Source: Cylindrotheca closterium (lineage: Eukaryota > Bacillariophyta > Bacillariophyceae > Bacillariales > Bacillariaceae). Taken from it: a stretch of 64,000 bases of DNA. Below, one piece after another: positions 61,962-64,000 of the stretch. Within the stretch, counting starts at the first letter, position 1, and every line of letters begins with the position of its first letter. Under the pieces are notes generated by a model. It saw nothing but the letters and a program-made list of their open reading frames with translations, made no database searches and was not told the DNA's origin. A program made the translations under genes and the position numbers. Location of the stretch: positions 101,621-165,620 of the forward strand of contig CAKOGP040001903.1 of assembly GCA_933822405.4 (NCBI GenBank), read 5' to 3'.

Positions 61962-63573
61962 ACTGTACGTGTACCGAATGTATACTCGTACCGGTATATG
62001 TTGAAGCAAGAGCACGCGCGAATGGAACACGGAATCTCAAGCGAAGATCAACGTCCTATGAAGCCAAAACGGCACCTAACACTATACATTTGCTCACAAT
62101 AAACTCGATTGCCGCCTTTTGCGAGGATTGTCTGTAAAGGGACTTGAGGGACAGTCGAGGACACTAGACAATAGAGTTGTAATAGAGATAGGATTGCTAT
62201 TCTTATTGATGATAGTTCATGAAAGTGAGGATTGCTCTGAACTTGAGCAGAGGATCCAGCAGTAGATACACGTAGAGAGTAGTATAGAATTCGGGAGAAG
62301 AACTGAGGTGTCAAATGATCGTGAGAGTTACCCAATCAGAGTAAGCCACCGATCCGATCTATTGGACTCGCGGTGCGATTCGTTTGACCTCAACATCTTT
62401 CATCTGAAACAAGATACCTACTCTTGTTCACTATCAATATGATCCCACAATCCTCATCTTCACAACACACAGGTTAGGCCGCGGCACATTCCAATGAACA
62501 TGACACGACGAGGACCACCCATAAACCGCCCCATGTTCTCCCCTCATCGTGCAAAAGGTCTTGACGCCATTCTGCGATGGGGTCCATGGTCCATCCGTCG
62601 AGAGACTCAGCTCAAAGGCAATTCTTGATGCAGCGATTCGCGTGGCAAAAACTTGCTCCGAGAAAGTACTACAAGGCGACGAGCCACCATGCACGGCCCG
62701 GCCTCCTCTTGACAATAGTTGACCATATATCTGCTAATACTATATATAGACTCTACATTGTTGACTACCACTTTAGATGAATGCCTTGACTCTTGCCAGA
62801 CATGATAGCACTAACTCTGTATGGCCAACCCGACTATACATGGAGTAGACGTATCAATCCTGGTGGTTGGGTTTTCACTGGAACCGTTGTACAATGGTTG
62901 GATTTTCATTGGAACCGTTGTGCGATGAGAGCATATGCATGTGCACCACACCCTGCAGCTCCAATGTAATACATCTCCTTCAGCTTTTATGCTATGCATT
63001 GATGTATTTATAGTGGCCATAACCGGGGTACCTGGTACCGGTACTGTTCCTCAAGGAAAATATGAACCCGCTCGTCACCAAGAGCTACATAGGCCCAGCA
63101 CCATAGCACGACTTATTCGAAATTGAAAATGTGATTGTTCATTCCTCACCAGTCAAGCGCTCCAGCTCCTTTTTGTGTACTATCCATCGCCTTTAATTCG
63201 ACATGATCTTTATAACATCATGAAGCATGACCTAGTACCAGTACGTGATGATGACAAAAATTATGTAAATAGATACTAACGTGCATCATGTCGTATTCAT
63301 GGCACCTGCATGTGTCTATCGTTTTCTTGAAACCACTACAGACTACGGACATGCGATAGCAACATACATGAACTGTCCCTGGGAAACAATAGACTTCAGC
63401 GTTCGGAATACTGTCTACTACTACTGTACTGGTATATAGTAACATAGGTATAAATACCTGGTACTACTCTTTTTTAAACCATGAAGACACATACCATCTT
63501 GGCAATAAAATACCTCAATCGCGTCACCTAATCAGAGATCTTATTCAGTTCTTTCTAAAATGTAACAGCTGCG
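61962..63573. other. gene-free region before the right-edge gene
   Basis: No gene is supported. It contains a 31-bp tandem pair at 62865-62926. Confidence 0.45.
62865..62926. repeat. 31-bp tandem duplication
   Basis: Two adjacent copies of GGTTGGGTTTTCACTGG plus AACCGTTGTACAAT, with four mismatches between them. Confidence 0.75.
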
Positions 63574-64000
63574 CTACTGAGTCTTTTGACGAAGTTTCCA
63601 TCCAGCAGAGTGATTGGAAAGAACGGAGACGTCATCTTCTTTGCCTTCCGGCAATAATCTCTGCGATATACTCAAAAGATCGCCATCGGCAAGTCCTCCT
63701 TGGAACACTCTTCTCTCGGCGCTTAGCTGAGTTGACGCAATATCCAAATACTTTCCGTATTTTTGTTGGATGCTGTCCACTAAGGCATTAGCACCCCAAT
63801 CGTCGTACATTTCGTAGGCTTCTGTGATATAATTTCCTACAAGCAAATCCCGTGCCTTCTGAAGAATGGGGCTTTTCAGGACACTGTCTTCTAAACTCAA
63901 GAAATGTTCTGCAGCCAGCACGGATCCCAGACCAGCGTCTTGCTTGTACCCCCCTTGGATCGCCATGTTAATGGCATCATCAAAAGAAGACTGAACAAGA
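63574..64000 (-). CDS. 3' end of a large AAA-ATPase/TPR signalling-type protein (partial)
   Basis: The frame is open from the stop at 63574 to the window edge, giving the last 141 or so residues of a longer protein. The stretch DDAINMAIQGGYKQDAGLGSV, then LAAEHFL, a second helical block and YEMYDDWGANALVDSIQQKYGKYL matches the C-terminal landmark (x-A-x2-G-x3-(D/E)-A-x2-x-LAAxFYL...AYxxYxxWGAxxKVxxLExKYP) of multi-domain proteins that combine a kinase or cyclase-like part, an AAA_16 ATPase and TPR repeats. Those proteins act in signalling. The last 40 residues are a polar tail. The gene starts outside the window, so the catalytic part cannot be seen. Confidence 0.6.
   Translation of the reverse strand, partial: LVQSSFDDAINMAIQGGYKQDAGLGSVLAAEHFLSLEDSVLKSPILQKARDLLVGNYITEAYEMYDDWGANALVDSIQQKYGKYLDIASTQLSAERRVFQGGLADGDLLSISQRLLPEGKEDDVSVLSNHSAGWKLRQKTQ

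Noticed and set aside
62434..62715. 93-residue minus-strand frame thought to be a transposase remnant
   Set aside because: No DDE or other catalytic landmarks could be recognised, and no inverted repeats flank it.

Overview
The window is nuclear DNA from a diatom, most likely a raphid pennate. The clearest evidence is six copies of a silicon transporter (SIT) gene. Supporting signs are short GT-AG introns of 74-126 bp, DUF6824-type (LGRGG) proteins, helicase-associated (HA) domain proteins, BspA-type leucine-rich repeat proteins and polyglutamine-rich proteins. The species cannot be fixed from the sequence. No tRNA, rRNA, CRISPR array or prokaryotic operon was seen.

Layout. 0.5-3.5 kb: two tandem, almost identical two-HA-domain genes. 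3.9-5.7 kb: a protein ending in an RNF216-like RING2 module whose catalytic cysteine is missing. 5.9-10.2 kb: a 1441-residue disordered protein with DPW motifs and a repeated module. 10.8-14.3 kb: two BspA-type LRR proteins, the second with ankyrin-like repeats. 15.2 kb: a 36-residue single-span membrane micropeptide with a predicted 5' UTR intron and CRE-like upstream sites. 15.9-32.9 kb: four SIT genes on the minus strand (SIT-a to SIT-d), interspersed with a MYND protein, two secreted-type proteins built from proline-led 22-residue helical repeats (the second with a broken frame), AP-3 sigma and an unknown acidic protein. 33-38.5 kb: gene-poor, with a diverged 0.9-kb direct duplication. 38.5-41.6 kb: two paralogous protein kinases with DFD in place of DFG. 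42.2-47.8 kb: two more SIT genes on the plus strand (SIT-e and SIT-f, identical proteins), with an HA-domain pseudogene between them. 48.1-52.7 kb: a three-domain and a one-domain DUF6824 protein. 55-60.5 kb: an unknown acidic protein, a secreted and probably GPI-anchored alpha/beta-hydrolase without its nucleophile serine, and a three-exon membrane protein. 61.4-62.0 kb: a foldback, MITE-like element. At the right edge is the 3' end of a large ATPase/TPR-type signalling protein.

The main story is the SIT family. Four copies point left and two point right. The membrane core is nearly identical in all six, even at silent sites, while the cytoplasmic coiled-coil tail comes in three types. Shared variants are distributed as a mosaic, which indicates gene conversion. 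All six copies carry a CTCACAATTTT-like element 20-28 nt before the ATG, and SIT-a, -e and -f share a longer upstream block with a CCAAT box. Together these suggest a dosage-amplified, co-regulated silicic acid uptake locus. Starts were placed at the first plausible ATG, and intron joins were read by eye from splice sites and frame continuity.
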